14,614 nt of DNA from Collybiopsis luxurians FD-317 M1 (lineage: Eukaryota; Basidiomycota; Agaricomycetes; Agaricales; Omphalotaceae). Shown piece after piece: positions 1-8,696 of this stretch (position 1 is the stretch's first letter; the number at the start of each line of letters is the position of its first letter). The DNA is taken from NCBI GenBank assembly GCA_000827265.1, contig KN834873.1, positions 95,062 through 109,675 of the forward strand. Reading direction: 5' to 3'. The notes under the pieces were generated by a model that was given only the letters and a program-made list of their open reading frames with translations, was not told the origin of the DNA and made no database searches. A program made the translations under genes and the position numbers.

Positions 1-560
1 TTTCGCCTGATTGCGGAGACGGTTGCGTGATTTACAAAAATTTCAATTGAGCGGATGCGGTAAATTAGCTTACGATAAGTACATTGGCTCAGCCTTGCAA
101 AGATTTTTGGTCGAAGCGGTCTATTATATCTCATCTTATTCCGGGACCGGTTAGTCCAGTTCACTCAAATCTCCGAATAGTCTAAGGTTCCGTCACAACA
201 TTTCATTTCCCTCTGCCCACCGTCGCTCCCATCCTGCCAGCTTACAGCGAATGCGTCTAGCTCTCTCCGCCCTCATCTGATGTTCACCAGGGAGTTTGAA
301 AAGAGTGCAACATTCAGATATCCGCCTGGATGACATGATATTTATAGAAGGCGGCTAGAAATTTCCATGGGCAGCACTCGGACTCGTGTGTTATACGCCT
401 TGCCAGATTGTAGTAGAATGTTGCGAAGCTTGCAGTGAGCCTGTGCAGCTTGCTCATCTGTCCCGCATTTGTACTTCTACCTAAGTTTGTTGTAGAAGTG
501 TAGACAGACATTTTTAACAATCCACCAAGGGCACAGTGCTATGAAATCTTCTCCGGCTGA
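1..560. other. Unassigned DNA with normal CpG content
   Basis: No convincing gene is visible. A 68-codon minus-strand frame (314-520) has no recognisable motif. By eye the first 300 bases carry about 18 CpG dinucleotides and the next 260 about 8, near what base composition predicts. Most of the rest of the window is strongly CpG-depleted. This suggests non-transposon DNA, perhaps the flank or promoter side of a host gene lying off the left edge. That reading is inference. Confidence 0.4.
339..348 (-). promoter_or_regulatory. Possible TATA box for a minus-strand transcript
   Basis: On the minus strand this reads CTATAAATAT, a good TATA match inside the CpG-normal segment. Downstream on that strand a short frame opens near 274 with ATGAGGGCGGAGAGAGC but stops after about 26 codons. 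TATA-like words are common by chance, so this is weak. Confidence 0.15.
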
Positions 561-724
561 CAGGTGTGAAGGACAAGGGAAATCTTCAGAGTAATTAGAC
601 AATGAGTATGATGGGTGTGAAGAAGAATAAGAATTTATAGCACAAAGTCATTCTTACCATTTGCTTGCTTAAACATAGTTTAAACCTATTTTGGTGCACA
701 CATTTCTTTGCTTGTACTGTGCAG

Positions 725-916
725 CATCAGGAAAAATAGGGTTGGACCTCAGGAAACCTAAGAAGAATAGGACACTTCAAGCACTTAGTTTACCTAGGCC
801 ATCCTCAGTTAGCTGAGGTTAGCTGAGGTTAGCTGAGGATGGCCTAGGTAAACTAAGTGCTTGAAGTATCCTATTCTTCTTAGGTTTCCTGAGGTCCAAC
901 CCTATTTTTCCTGATG
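725..916. repeat. Large fold-back palindrome, 84-bp arms and 24-base loop
   Basis: The left arm (725-808) and right arm (833-916) are inverted copies of each other, with one mismatch in 84 positions (C at the left, T in the matching right-arm complement). The ends read CATCAGGAAAAATAGGG and its complement. The loop (809-832) is made of a 10-bp tandem unit, AGCTGAGGTT, which also continues into the start of the right arm. Pairing stops cleanly outside 725 and 916, and I see no target-site duplication there. It could be a fold-back MITE, a hairpin left by break repair, or an inverted duplication. It contains no CpG and no coding frame. Confidence 0.93.
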
Positions 917-987
917 AGTATATCATTGACAGCAAAATTACAACCCATTTTGAGTCTAGTCTAAGATGGGAGGTGGCAGCATTTGAG

Positions 988-1261
988 TCACCAGATGCTC
1001 ATTGGCACCACTGCCTGGCATGAGGAACTGCCATGCAGCAGTGTTGACCAACTACCAATGGCAGGGTCATCTCTGAGAGTCAGAAAATGACAATCTCCTG
1101 AAACAAGAAAAGATAATACCAATCTTCTCAAGGAAAAGCTCAACCCAATCATCAATCCAGTTAAGAACCAGATCAGCTGCATGGAAGGAACTCATGTTAT
1201 GATTCTCAATGATCCCTGTCAGTGGGTTCTCAAGCCAGATAGCCATATGGCATAGATCCAT
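988..1261 (-). pseudogene. Unidentified minus-strand coding relic, possibly GCM-protein related
   Basis: Two overlapping minus-strand frames of 64 codons look protein-like rather than random. The upstream one (1067-1261) contains AIWLENPLTGIIENHN and WIDDWVELFLEK. The downstream one (988-1182) contains DDPAIGSWSTLLHG. The DNA at about 1003-1070 resembles 14036-14100 near the right end, sharing the exact 14-mer TACCAATGGCAGGG and flanking similarity. There the minus strand encodes the segment after a GCM/FLYWCH-like zinc domain. The relic may therefore be a fragment of the same family. I cannot name a function. Confidence 0.3.
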
Positions 1262-1289
1262 GGATTAGCTGGAAGGGGCAACATCATTA

Positions 1290-1372
1290 TTAGGTTAGGG
1301 TTAGGGCAGCCAGAGGCCACTTGCACAAAGTGCAAAAGGTTAGGGGTTAGGAGGGTTAGGGTTTAGGGTTAA
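1290..1372 (+). repeat. Interstitial telomere-like repeats (TTAGGG variants)
   Basis: Two blocks, 1290-1307 and 1339-1372, consist of TTAGGG and close variants such as TTAGG, TTAGGGG, TTAGGAGGG and TTTAGGG. They are separated by about 30 bases that include the small inverted repeat TTGCACAAAGTGCAA (1321-1335). TTAGGG is the usual telomere unit in filamentous fungi. The block is short and lies only about 20 bases from the left end of the pogo-like element. It is therefore interstitial, not a chromosome end: unrelated sequence continues on both sides. Confidence 0.8.
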
Positions 1373-1394
1373 GTATATGTATTTGTAATCAATA

Positions 1395-1406
1395 CAGAGG
1401 CAAACC
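1395..1406 (+). repeat. Left terminal inverted repeat of the pogo-like element
   Basis: CAGAGGCAAACC immediately after the target-site TA at 1393-1394. Ends beginning CAG next to TA are common in the Tc1/mariner/pogo group. Confidence 0.85.
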
Positions 1407-1691
1407 TGGATCCAAAATGAGTTGGGGAAATCAGCCTGTCTAATTACATAAGTGACTTTCTTTAAAGATTTTTTTTTAAGTAGATAGCTTTAATACTATG
1501 TACAGACTCTGCCTGAATTTTTTTAGGATTTTTGAAAGACTTCTATGGGCTGAAATAAATCATATTAGTTGACAACCGTGAAAGCACCCAAAAACCAATA
1601 TCACATGCATGAAAGCTGACCCAACATTTGATGCACTTTCTCTACACAAAACTTTGCCTCTGCCTCTAGATTAGCTCAAATCAAAATCAGA

Positions 1692-3542
1692 ATGGTCATC
1701 CATGTGGAACTAAGCAGCAGAGAAAGAAAATTGCAGAAAACCAGTATGAAATGGCACTTCAGTGTGCTGTTGCCAACTGTGAATGTGGTCAAACCTACTA
1801 CACAGCTTCACAGCACAAGGGCTTGCCAAAATCATCATTGTGGCATTGGGCACATGGTCGAAAGAGTCGAGCAGAAGTACATGAGCATCTGAAAAAGCTG
1901 TCATCAGTAGAGGAGAAAGAGTCACCAAGATTGGTTGAAGGAGCTGGACAACTTTGGAATTCACCTTTCACACAATATCATTGCTGGTTGTGCAAATGAC
2001 ATTCTCACAGAACAAGGCTCAACTGATCATGTTGGGGAGACCTGGATTTGAAAATTCATGTCCCACTTTCCAGAGTTGAAAACCTCATCAAGCGAAACAA
2101 AGGATCTGGCCTGCAGCACTGCCAAGAGATCCTGTACACTTTGACAAATATTTTTGCATTGTGAGTCTTTTCTACTGATTGAAGGGAAGTATCAAGCTGA
2201 ATCCTCATAGCTTGAATGTGCAGACAACTCACCATACTCTATCAAGGCTGAGAATTGGACAAATGTCGACAAGAAGGAATTTCTCATGGGTATTCCTTGG
2301 CACCACAATGTTGTTATTTTTCATGCTGGCTGGGAGGACATTGAGGGTGGATCTGAGAAAGCAACAGTGCCGCAAGATGGTAACCGGGAGACAATCACTG
2401 CCATAGATTGTATCTGTGCTCTCTCCATTCATCATTATGAAGGGCACTCGACTATCATTCTCATGGGCAAAAGACTCACAGCTGGAAAAGGCAGTCTTTG
2501 CAGTGTCCCCAGATGGGTGGGTAGATAGTGAGCTGTTCTTGGACTGGATGCGGAGGGTATATGAGCCAGAGATGCAAGAGAAAACTGGCAACAATTGGCA
2601 AGGCCTTGTTATTGATCAGCACAAAACCCATCTCACTTATGATGCAATTAAATTTACACTTAAGCACAAAATCCTCTGTGTTGGACTGCCACCTAAGACA
2701 AGTGGTGTCTCAACCACTCGATGTGTCATGTTTTCATCTGCTCCAGCAAGCATATGGCTGTGCAGTAGATGAAGAGACCTGGGGTGCTGTTGCTATAGCT
2801 AAACAAGACTTTCTGCAGTTTGCACATCTCCAGCTATAAATTGACAAATAATCTTAGCATTCTACCTTGAAGCTTGTGCCGAAGCTTTTACTTGAACAAA
2901 TATTGTCACTGGTTTTGAATGTACAGGAATTTTTCCCTACAACCCTTCCCACTTTGACTTTTTCTGCCAGTACTGCGAAAAGCAAAATGAACCTCAGCAT
3001 TCACCCACCCCCTCTATCTCTGCTGATACCAATGTCACATCTACACCTTGACATTGTCAAAAAACAATGTAAGTTCTTGATCAAAGTCACACCATTCTGC
3101 TAGACCCTCCCTCTACTCCGAGTTCTGTCCTGGCTATTTTGGGAGAAATTACCAACAAAGCTGAGCAGCTGCGTGCCCATGTTGGAATTCAGAATGACCA
3201 TATTCAGGAGCTCCAAACAACAGAAGCTGGTCGAAAGAAAAGGGCAATCATTGAAGGGTTCCCAGTGAGGCATGAGTTTTTGACCAAGACGAGTTGAATA
3301 AGATGAGGGAAGAAAGGGATCAGCAAGATGCCAAAAGAGGCCGCAGTAGAGGCCATGGTTGTGGAGGAAAAAGTGACAGCCAGAGTGGAGCAAGAACTCA
3401 GGTTGATGTTGCTTCTCACCTGGGGTCAGATGATGACAAAGGCTTGATGCAGGAGCTGATAGATTCATTTGATGGAGAGGTTCTGCAGTTTGAAGACAAT
3501 GATGACAAGAATGAAGGAGATGAGGGGGAGGGGTCTGCATAA
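1692..3542 (+). pseudogene. Pogo-type transposase relic (HTH_psq, CENP-B-like HTH, DDE_1)
   Basis: The protein would bind the element's ends and catalyse cut-and-paste transposition in the nucleus. Domains in order: a Psq-type helix-turn-helix (about 1720-1920, with LPKSSLWHWAHGRKSR); a degraded CENP-B/Tc5-like helix-turn-helix (about 1935-2110, with ELDNFG and DILTEQ); and a DDE_1 catalytic core. In the core the first Asp is in NVDKKEFLMG (codon 2268), the second in VIDQHKTHLTYD (codon 2614) and the third in SQPLDVSCF (codon 2720). The last two are about 35 codons apart, which fits the pogo DDD pattern. The C-terminus has IFPYNPSHFDFF and a basic, then acidic tail (DQDELNKMREERDQQDAKRG, about 3285-3540). 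Frame changes occur around 1710-1740, 1930, 2070-2250, 2400-2420, 2690-2710 and 3285. In-frame TGA stops at 2049, 2893 and 3049 sit where CGA would fit. The true start is uncertain; the ATG at 1692 is one frame off. Confidence 0.9.
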
Positions 3543-3859
3543 CCTGGCCAAAAATGTTGCGCAACAGTCAAAGCTTATAACACATGCTTCAGCAAGTCTT
3601 GTAGACAGTAGGGAGTATTGTCTTGGTGGACTATGTGCCTACTTTCTTGGTCACTCATCTGTTTATGTGATTGTTTGCTATTTTTTGACATGTATATTTT
3701 TTGGGGGGCTCAATGTCGAGTGCAGTCAGATTTTATGTATTATACTCCAAGATAATCTACTTGCTTTCTAGCACCTGTGTAAAAAAAACTGTATCCTAAA
3801 ACCTGGTCTTAGCCAGAGATAAACTGCATGTTTCAGATCCCGGTCATGTTTCACTTTGG

Positions 3860-3871
3860 GGTTTGCCTCTG
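3860..3871 (-). repeat. Right terminal inverted repeat of the pogo-like element
   Basis: GGTTTGCCTCTG, the exact complement of the left end, followed by TA at 3872-3873. Confidence 0.85.
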
Positions 3872-5200
3872 TATGTGTTTATATATAATCATGCAAACTG
3901 CAGTTACATTACTATAACGTCTATTTGGAGTAGTGGTTAATGGCATCAATTGTATGGGTAACTTATTCCCATTGCTAAGTGTTTTTGGTTTGACCCGCAG
4001 CGCGGTATTTCATTTTAATCATTGTGTAATTAGAAACAATTGATGATAGCAAGTAAATAATTATAATATCTTTGCCCCTAGCTCCTCATAGTCCACCGAT
4101 ATGTATTCAGTTATACATGAGATTCGGGGTTTTACTACTTTATATTACAATGAGTATATGTAGATAGTTTTTATACCTTAGTGGTAGAGCCCCAGGGTCG
4201 CAGAAGGCCCGCAAGGCAACAGTGAAGGGACCGGAACCGATTTTTTGTCAATTAAGCGCTGACAGGTGCTTTCACGTGATGCGGAAAATCATTGGGTTTT
4301 CTCCCAACGGAATTTTAGCTCACACTGCAGAGATTAAGGGACAGTGCCTGAGAAAATATACTGAAAATATGGGAAGATTAGGAACAATATTCATCCAGTA
4401 GCTGCTTGGCGAAAAATTTATATATATTTCCAATTTTCCTTACATAGTATTTGAGGAAGTAGCGTGGTCATTTTTTGAATAGTTCTGTAGAAAGTACATT
4501 GAATGGCCTCTAAATAATATATCAGAGACTATTTAAAATCTTTTGTCAAACAAGAAAGGAAACTCATTTAGAATATGTGCTGAGAAGAAATTTCAAATAT
4601 TCTTCTGATAATCTCTAGAATATTTGGAAGGGGATTTTGAATCTAAGCTAGGAAGTTATTCAAGAAATAAATTTAAATATGATTCACAAAAGCTCGCTGA
4701 AGAAATTCCGAAATTTTTTAAAATATGCTCCAGGAATATATTTGTAACAGTGATACAACTCAATTTTGTTTGGGTTTAAAAATCTAATGTCTAATAATTT
4801 CTACCCTTATACTTAAAGAGAACTTAGGAACTTGGTACATTGTGCTTCAGTGCACTAAAACCCAAACTCAGTGTCAACTTGAAATGATTGTGCAGTCTCG
4901 GAATCAACAGTGATTAGGACACATGATGATTTCTATTATGAAAAGTAAAAGCAGTGGATTCTCGTGAATAAAGCATTAATATCTGATGAACTAATGATGT
5001 TGCTGACAAAATGATGAACTTGTTGCCACATCAATATCTCATAAATGATGATGATGTATGAAAAATCAGTGTTTGATGAACTAATGATGAAGTTCCCGAG
5101 ATTGTTCCATGAGTTTCCCATGGTTTCTCGCAACTTTGATCAACTGTCCAACAGCATCATAATCATTGAACAGCTGTTTCCTGATATTCTCGAGACATAA
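3872..5200. other. AT-rich stretch without a recognisable gene
   Basis: No long frame and no protein motif is visible on either strand. The part from about 3995 to 4320 keeps more CpG (about 3 at 3997-4010 and about 8 at 4195-4315) than the transposons on either side. It includes the palindromic E-box TCACGTGA (4272-4279), which is the type of site bound by Cbf1-like or other bHLH factors. From about 4340 to 4860 the sequence is very AT-rich. Around 4980-5100 the word GATGAACTAATGATG occurs twice (4983 and 5079). No function can be assigned. Confidence 0.5.
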
Positions 5201-5271
5201 GATAGTTTGAATAATGATTACTGAGCATTACTTGTAGCACCTGATAATTTGAATAGTGCTTATTGAGCATT
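5201..5271 (+). repeat. Two-copy tandem repeat, 42-bp period
   Basis: Positions 5201-5229 and 5243-5271 are 29-base copies matching at 25 of 29 positions (consensus begins GATARTTTGAATA and ends TGAGCATT). The copies start 42 bases apart. They lie upstream of the CCAAT/TATA pair at 5349-5400. Confidence 0.7.
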
Positions 5272-5348
5272 CTCACAAGTTCAGCTTGGCACATTTATTC
5301 TGCTGACTGAGCAAGAGAAACCAATTCAGTTGTTTCACACAGACATTG

Positions 5349-5400
5349 ACCAATGGCAATATTTGCATTGTACCATTGTCTCAAGCCTGAACAGTATAAA
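5349..5400 (+). promoter_or_regulatory. CCAAT and TATA arrangement, possible promoter or solo-LTR promoter
   Basis: ACCAATGG at about 5349 is followed about 45 bases later by AGTATAAAAG (TATAAA at 5395-5400). That spacing is typical of RNA polymerase II core promoters and of the U3 part of LTRs. No convincing open frame follows. The stretch of about 700 bases with upstream tandem repeats, this TATA box and a purine-rich tract resembles a fungal solo LTR. I could not find paired TG...CA ends or a target-site duplication, so this stays tentative. Confidence 0.3.
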
Positions 5401-5497
5401 AGAGAGACAGAATATGCATAGAAAGACAAGCACTGGTCGCCCCAAGACTGCCCTAAGCTGTCAGCTAAAGCAGTTAAGGTGCAACTGTGTGTTTCTA

Positions 5498-5547
5498 GAG
5501 AAAGATAAAGAAAGAAAGAAAGAAAGAGAAAGAAAGAGAAAGAAAGA
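5498..5547 (+). repeat. GAAA/GA-rich microsatellite
   Basis: Repeated GAAA units with occasional GA interruptions, purine-only on the plus strand except for one T at about 5506. The lysine/arginine/glutamate-rich frame across it is a by-product of the repeat, not a gene. Confidence 0.85.
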
Positions 5548-5791
5548 ACTAGTACAGAAAGAGAAAACTTGTAACAGTTAAAAACTTAAAGTCATTGTGT
5601 CAAGTTTAGTTCAGAAGTACCAGTTCAGCCAAAGAAAGTTAGTTAAGAAAGAGCAAAGTCATAGCAGGCCCGAGTTTTACAGAATTCGAGAAGCAAAAAT
5701 CTGTTAAACCTATTATTATTTGTATTCTGTGCAGTTGTATATTGAATTCTACTTTGAAAAGACTCCCTTGAACTCGAGTGTTTGACTTAAA

Positions 5792-5820
5792 AGTGTGTTG
5801 GTGTTGGTGTGTGTGTGTTT
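5792..5820 (+). repeat. GT-rich simple repeat
   Basis: An imperfect GTGTTG / GTGTGTGT run of about 29 bases. Confidence 0.7.
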
Positions 5821-5866
5821 GTTGCACATTCACTTTTGCACTTAGCCCAGAGTCAGCATATCAACA

Positions 5867-5963
5867 GACATCGAGATGTCACAATGTCATGACATACAAG
5901 ACATCAAGATGTCCGCATGCTGTGACATAAAGATATCAAGATGTCTACCCACTATGACATACC
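5867..5963. repeat. Three tandem units of about 32 bp, each opening with a GACATC-NN-GATGTC palindrome
   Basis: Three units start at 5867, 5900 and 5932. Their first 14 bases are GACATCGAGATGTC, GACATCAAGATGTC and GATATCAAGATGTC, the first two being 6+2+6 inverted repeats. Each unit ends with a variant of ATGACATACA. A fourth, badly decayed unit may follow at 5964 (GATCAGCATGATGTGTC). The pattern suggests repeated binding sites, for example the subterminal or LTR-edge region of a transposon. The parent element is not identifiable here. Confidence 0.8.
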
Positions 5964-6490
5964 GATCAGCATGATGTGTCCCTGCGGCGTTGAGCAGCAA
6001 ACTCATCAGCAATCCCAGTGTCTATTTTCAAGACCCAGCAAATGCACAGCCAACCTCTAAGGTTGGACCCCTCAACTAGGACTTCAGCCTCAATAGTCAG
6101 CTTCTCCATTGGGAAAGCCCACCACTGTGAGGTACTGAAATTGAAATATTTAATCAGCATGGTGGAAACAATTTCGCGACACACTTGCTTGTATTAGTAC
6201 AGCTGCCCTTGATGATATTTTTATATATGCAAAGCTCAGATGGAATTGATAGGTACTATGCATATATGTGGTGCTGAACAGCATCATCTAATTAGTCGCT
6301 ATGCTATAAATTTCAAAAAGGCTCAAAAGAAGATGTTATAGTTGGAAGTTCAAGCAAGTTGGAAGCCTACAAAAAAAAATAGCGAAGATCCAAGCACAGA
6401 ATAATACATGGAATTGCCATCCACATTTAATTTCCTCCACTGATAGGACCAGGTTTAGGTCTTCCTAAAGGATCATTGTTGAATACCTAA
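5964..6490. other. Spacer with one uncertain minus-strand frame
   Basis: A 72-codon minus-strand frame (5966-6184) contains STSQWWAFPMEKL. That is faintly like the WWxFPxERL motif near the end of Tnp2-type transposases, but the residues around it do not continue the resemblance. From 6185 to 6490 I see nothing recognisable. This would be the place to look for the downstream end of the Tnp2-like element. Confidence 0.3.
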
Positions 6491-7205
6491 TTAGGAGTGA
6501 GAGTGATCCAAACTTAGGGTAATGTCTAAAAAGTGTACCTTAGTTAGGGGTAATACATGCATCACTGGTTGATCTTCAATTGTGAAGTCTGTTTGTGCAA
6601 ACTGTGACACCACATTGACCATTGACACAAGAATCCTGATCTCTTTAATTGCAGGTCAGTGACATAACCAACTGCAATTCAGCTTGCGATACAAATCACC
6701 CTGAGGATCAACTGGTTCCATAATACAAACCCAGAAATATGTGCACAATATCAATGAATGAGTTCTTGGACTTTGATGGGAGTGAGAGAAGACTTCTTCA
6801 ATGGTCCCAGCAGAGATGCTTCCTGCATTTCAGAAAATGATTGAATTTCCATGGACTTGTGGGGAGAAAATGACTCTTCCTATTGCAATCCCCTCCAGAA
6901 CTTCAGCATCTCTGCTGAGTTTCCAGTCCAGTGGGTGGGCCCCATGCTGTATTGTTCACAGAGTATTTCTGAAATGCGATCCAGATCAGCAACTGCAATG
7001 CAGGTAGAACTTGAAGAGAATTTAGTGGATGACCAAGCTGCTTGATCGGTCCCAGAAAACATTCCACAATGGTCTTCTTGCTTGATAGAATTCATCATAT
7101 CTATCACTTCAGCAATACTAGCCTGCAACTCTGCATCATCATCTAATAATGACTGAAGTTTTCCTTCACGACAATAAGCAGATAGCATAGTTGATTCAAT
7201 TTCAC

Positions 7206-7267
7206 CTGCAGGAGAACAAGGGAAGTATAGTTAATAATAGTTCAACTGAAAAGCCTGAATTACTTAC
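7206..7267 (-). other. Intron in the Tnp2-like relic (62 bp)
   Basis: The donor is GTAAGT and the acceptor CTCCTGCAG. Splicing joins NFNRHLG to EIESTMLSAYCREGKL, a junction that matches the usual order of this family (a Gly-Glu followed by a short conserved ESTM-like helix). Confidence 0.85.
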
Positions 7268-7808
7268 CCAAATGTCTGTTGAAATTTGTTTGCTGTAGTA
7301 CATGATTTAAATGCTCAAACACAGGAGTGCTATGAGCATGCAGAGGCCCCATAAGCTTCAGATCATCAGCAGCATGAATGGCATAATGGTGGTTGGGCTT
7401 GAGTGATATGTCTGGGAATAAGATGAGCAATCCCCACAAGTATTTCAGGATGTGGAATAGGTAGTAAGCTTGATGGGCTGATGATGTTTCACAAAGGTTG
7501 AATGCATGCAGGGCATGAACCAGATCTAGGAAATTGAGTAGCATCTGAAAGTGTCTGGATTCTTCATTGTGCTTGTATCCCCAGATGCGAACAAGAGAGA
7601 TAACCAGAGAAATTGAGCAGAGAGTTCTCCACTCATCAGCCCCGAGTGTGCCCCCTGCTTTTGTGCCCCATTTCTCTCACACTTGTGAGACCCAGTTTGG
7701 AAGAATAGTGATCTTCATGTCTCTGTTTACTTCCTCTAAGACATCCTTGCCAATTACTGATTGTGGAGTTGAAGATGGTCTAAGAGTACCATCATGAAAC
7801 TCTTGGTG

Positions 7809-7858
7809 CTATTGAAAAGTCAGTGGATTGAAGTATTAGATAGGAGTTTATACCTTAC
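7809..7858 (-). other. Intron in the Tnp2-like relic (50 bp)
   Basis: The donor is GTAAGG, with an internal CTAAT branch-like word and a CAATAG acceptor. Splicing joins AHRLMLW to HQEFHDGTLRPS, which continues the conserved C-terminal region in the same phase. Confidence 0.8.
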
Positions 7859-8494
7859 CCACAGCATTAGTCTATGAGCTATCTCAGCATTGCTTATGTT
7901 TTGGGTGCTCTGCACATTTGATGGACCATTAAATGGTGGGATTCTGTACTCTCGGCATAGGCATTCAAGGATTGGACAGTTGAAGCATTTGATTGTCCCT
8001 AAGCTCAATTCCTTGGTTTCGAACTTTTGTTTCTCATTTGAATACTTGATTTCATCAAAGCCCAGATTTACTGTGGGTGCTGGAGCCAATCTTTTCAGAT
8101 GAGCTGGTGTGCCGTGCTCTTTGCACTGCTCAAGTCTTTGTAGCAAGGTATAAGAGATGAAAGAGTGGAAAACTGACATATTTCCTGATCCAATCAACTA
8201 GAACAGACCTAGTGTCCTTTCTGAGAAAGCCAATGTCAAGGTCCTGACATACTGCCTGAAGAGTAACTTTTGTGTGTGTTTGGCATAATTGGACAGAGAT
8301 CCAGTGAAGTCATTGACTCGCAACACCAAATCATTAAATGTGGCATTCCTCTCAATATCGATTGCTTGAGAATAGGGTCAAGCTACATCTGGAGGGTCTG
8401 GGTCAGAGTCATCAACCTCATGCATAGTATCACTATCAGCAATAGTTGATATATCAGACATGGCTCCATTGGCACTTGCTGCCTCATCAACAGA

Positions 8495-8543
8495 CTAGAT
8501 CAAACAAATAAGACCCTTGTAAAGAGAAACAGACTGATATTAC
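8495..8543 (-). other. Intron in the Tnp2-like relic (49 bp)
   Basis: The donor is GTAATATC and the acceptor GATCTAG. The exon between this and the preceding intron is exactly 31 codons and open. The downstream exon continues in phase as SVDEAASANGAMSDIS, an acidic linker. Confidence 0.65.
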
Positions 8544-8636
8544 TGTATCTGACTGATCCTTGGTGTCCAACTCATCACTGTATGTATAGCTGAGTTGAGG
8601 AATAATGGGTACTTGATCTGCAGGAGCTGATTTACA

Positions 8637-8696
8637 CTAGAAATATATATTAACTTATATATTACTAGTTGATAAAGGCTGAAATTCATAACTCAC
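8637..8696 (-). other. Intron in the Tnp2-like relic (60 bp)
   Basis: The donor is GTGAGT directly after the codons for IVEW, and the acceptor is TTTCTAG. Removal keeps the frame and joins to CKSAPADQVP. The length and signals are typical of basidiomycete introns. Confidence 0.75.

Larger units (their letters stand above)
1395..3871 (+). mobile_element. Pogo-like (Tc1/mariner superfamily) DNA transposon, complete but inactive
   Basis: This 2,477-bp element is bounded by matching inverted ends. The left end (1395-1406) reads CAGAGGCAAACC, and the complement of the right end (3860-3871) is identical. If a 5-base TGGAT insertion on the left is allowed for, similarity continues as CCAAAATGA against CCAAAGTGA. 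A TA dinucleotide flanks each end (1393-1394 and 3872-3873), the target-site duplication expected of Tc1/mariner/pogo elements. Inside lies one plus-strand pogo-type transposase (about 1692-3542) with several stops and frame changes. The element could not move by itself, although its ends might still be recognised by a related active transposase. Confidence 0.85.

Noticed and set aside
1290..1372. A true chromosome end
   Set aside because: The TTAGGG-type blocks are short and degenerate, with unrelated sequence on both sides, so they are interstitial.
2229..2594. 121-codon minus-strand frame
   Set aside because: It is antisense to the catalytic core of the pogo-type transposase and has no motifs of its own.
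3100..3564. 154-codon minus-strand frame
   Set aside because: It lies antisense to the C-terminal part of the pogo-type transposase, whose plus-strand reading has family motifs. It is a shadow frame.
4181..4250. tRNA-like or SINE-like A-box word (TAGTGGTAGAGC) followed by a T-run
   Set aside because: There is no matching B box at the right distance on the same strand, and no cloverleaf stems could be drawn. One internal promoter word is not enough.
4852..4880. CACTA word in GTGCACTAAAACCC as a possible transposon terminus
   Set aside because: No inverted partner (TAGTGCAC-like) with a target duplication was found on the far side of the Tnp2-like relic.
5330..5581. 83-codon plus-strand frame with a Lys/Glu/Arg-rich end
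   Set aside because: The charged part is just translation of the GAAA microsatellite, and the rest has no motif.
6160..6235. Plus-strand reading FRDTLAC...LDDIFIYA, similar in spacing to the Gypsy reverse transcriptase YLDDIL region
   Set aside because: The surrounding plus-strand frame is full of stops and the usual upstream motifs are missing. It may be a tiny RT remnant, but chance is as likely.
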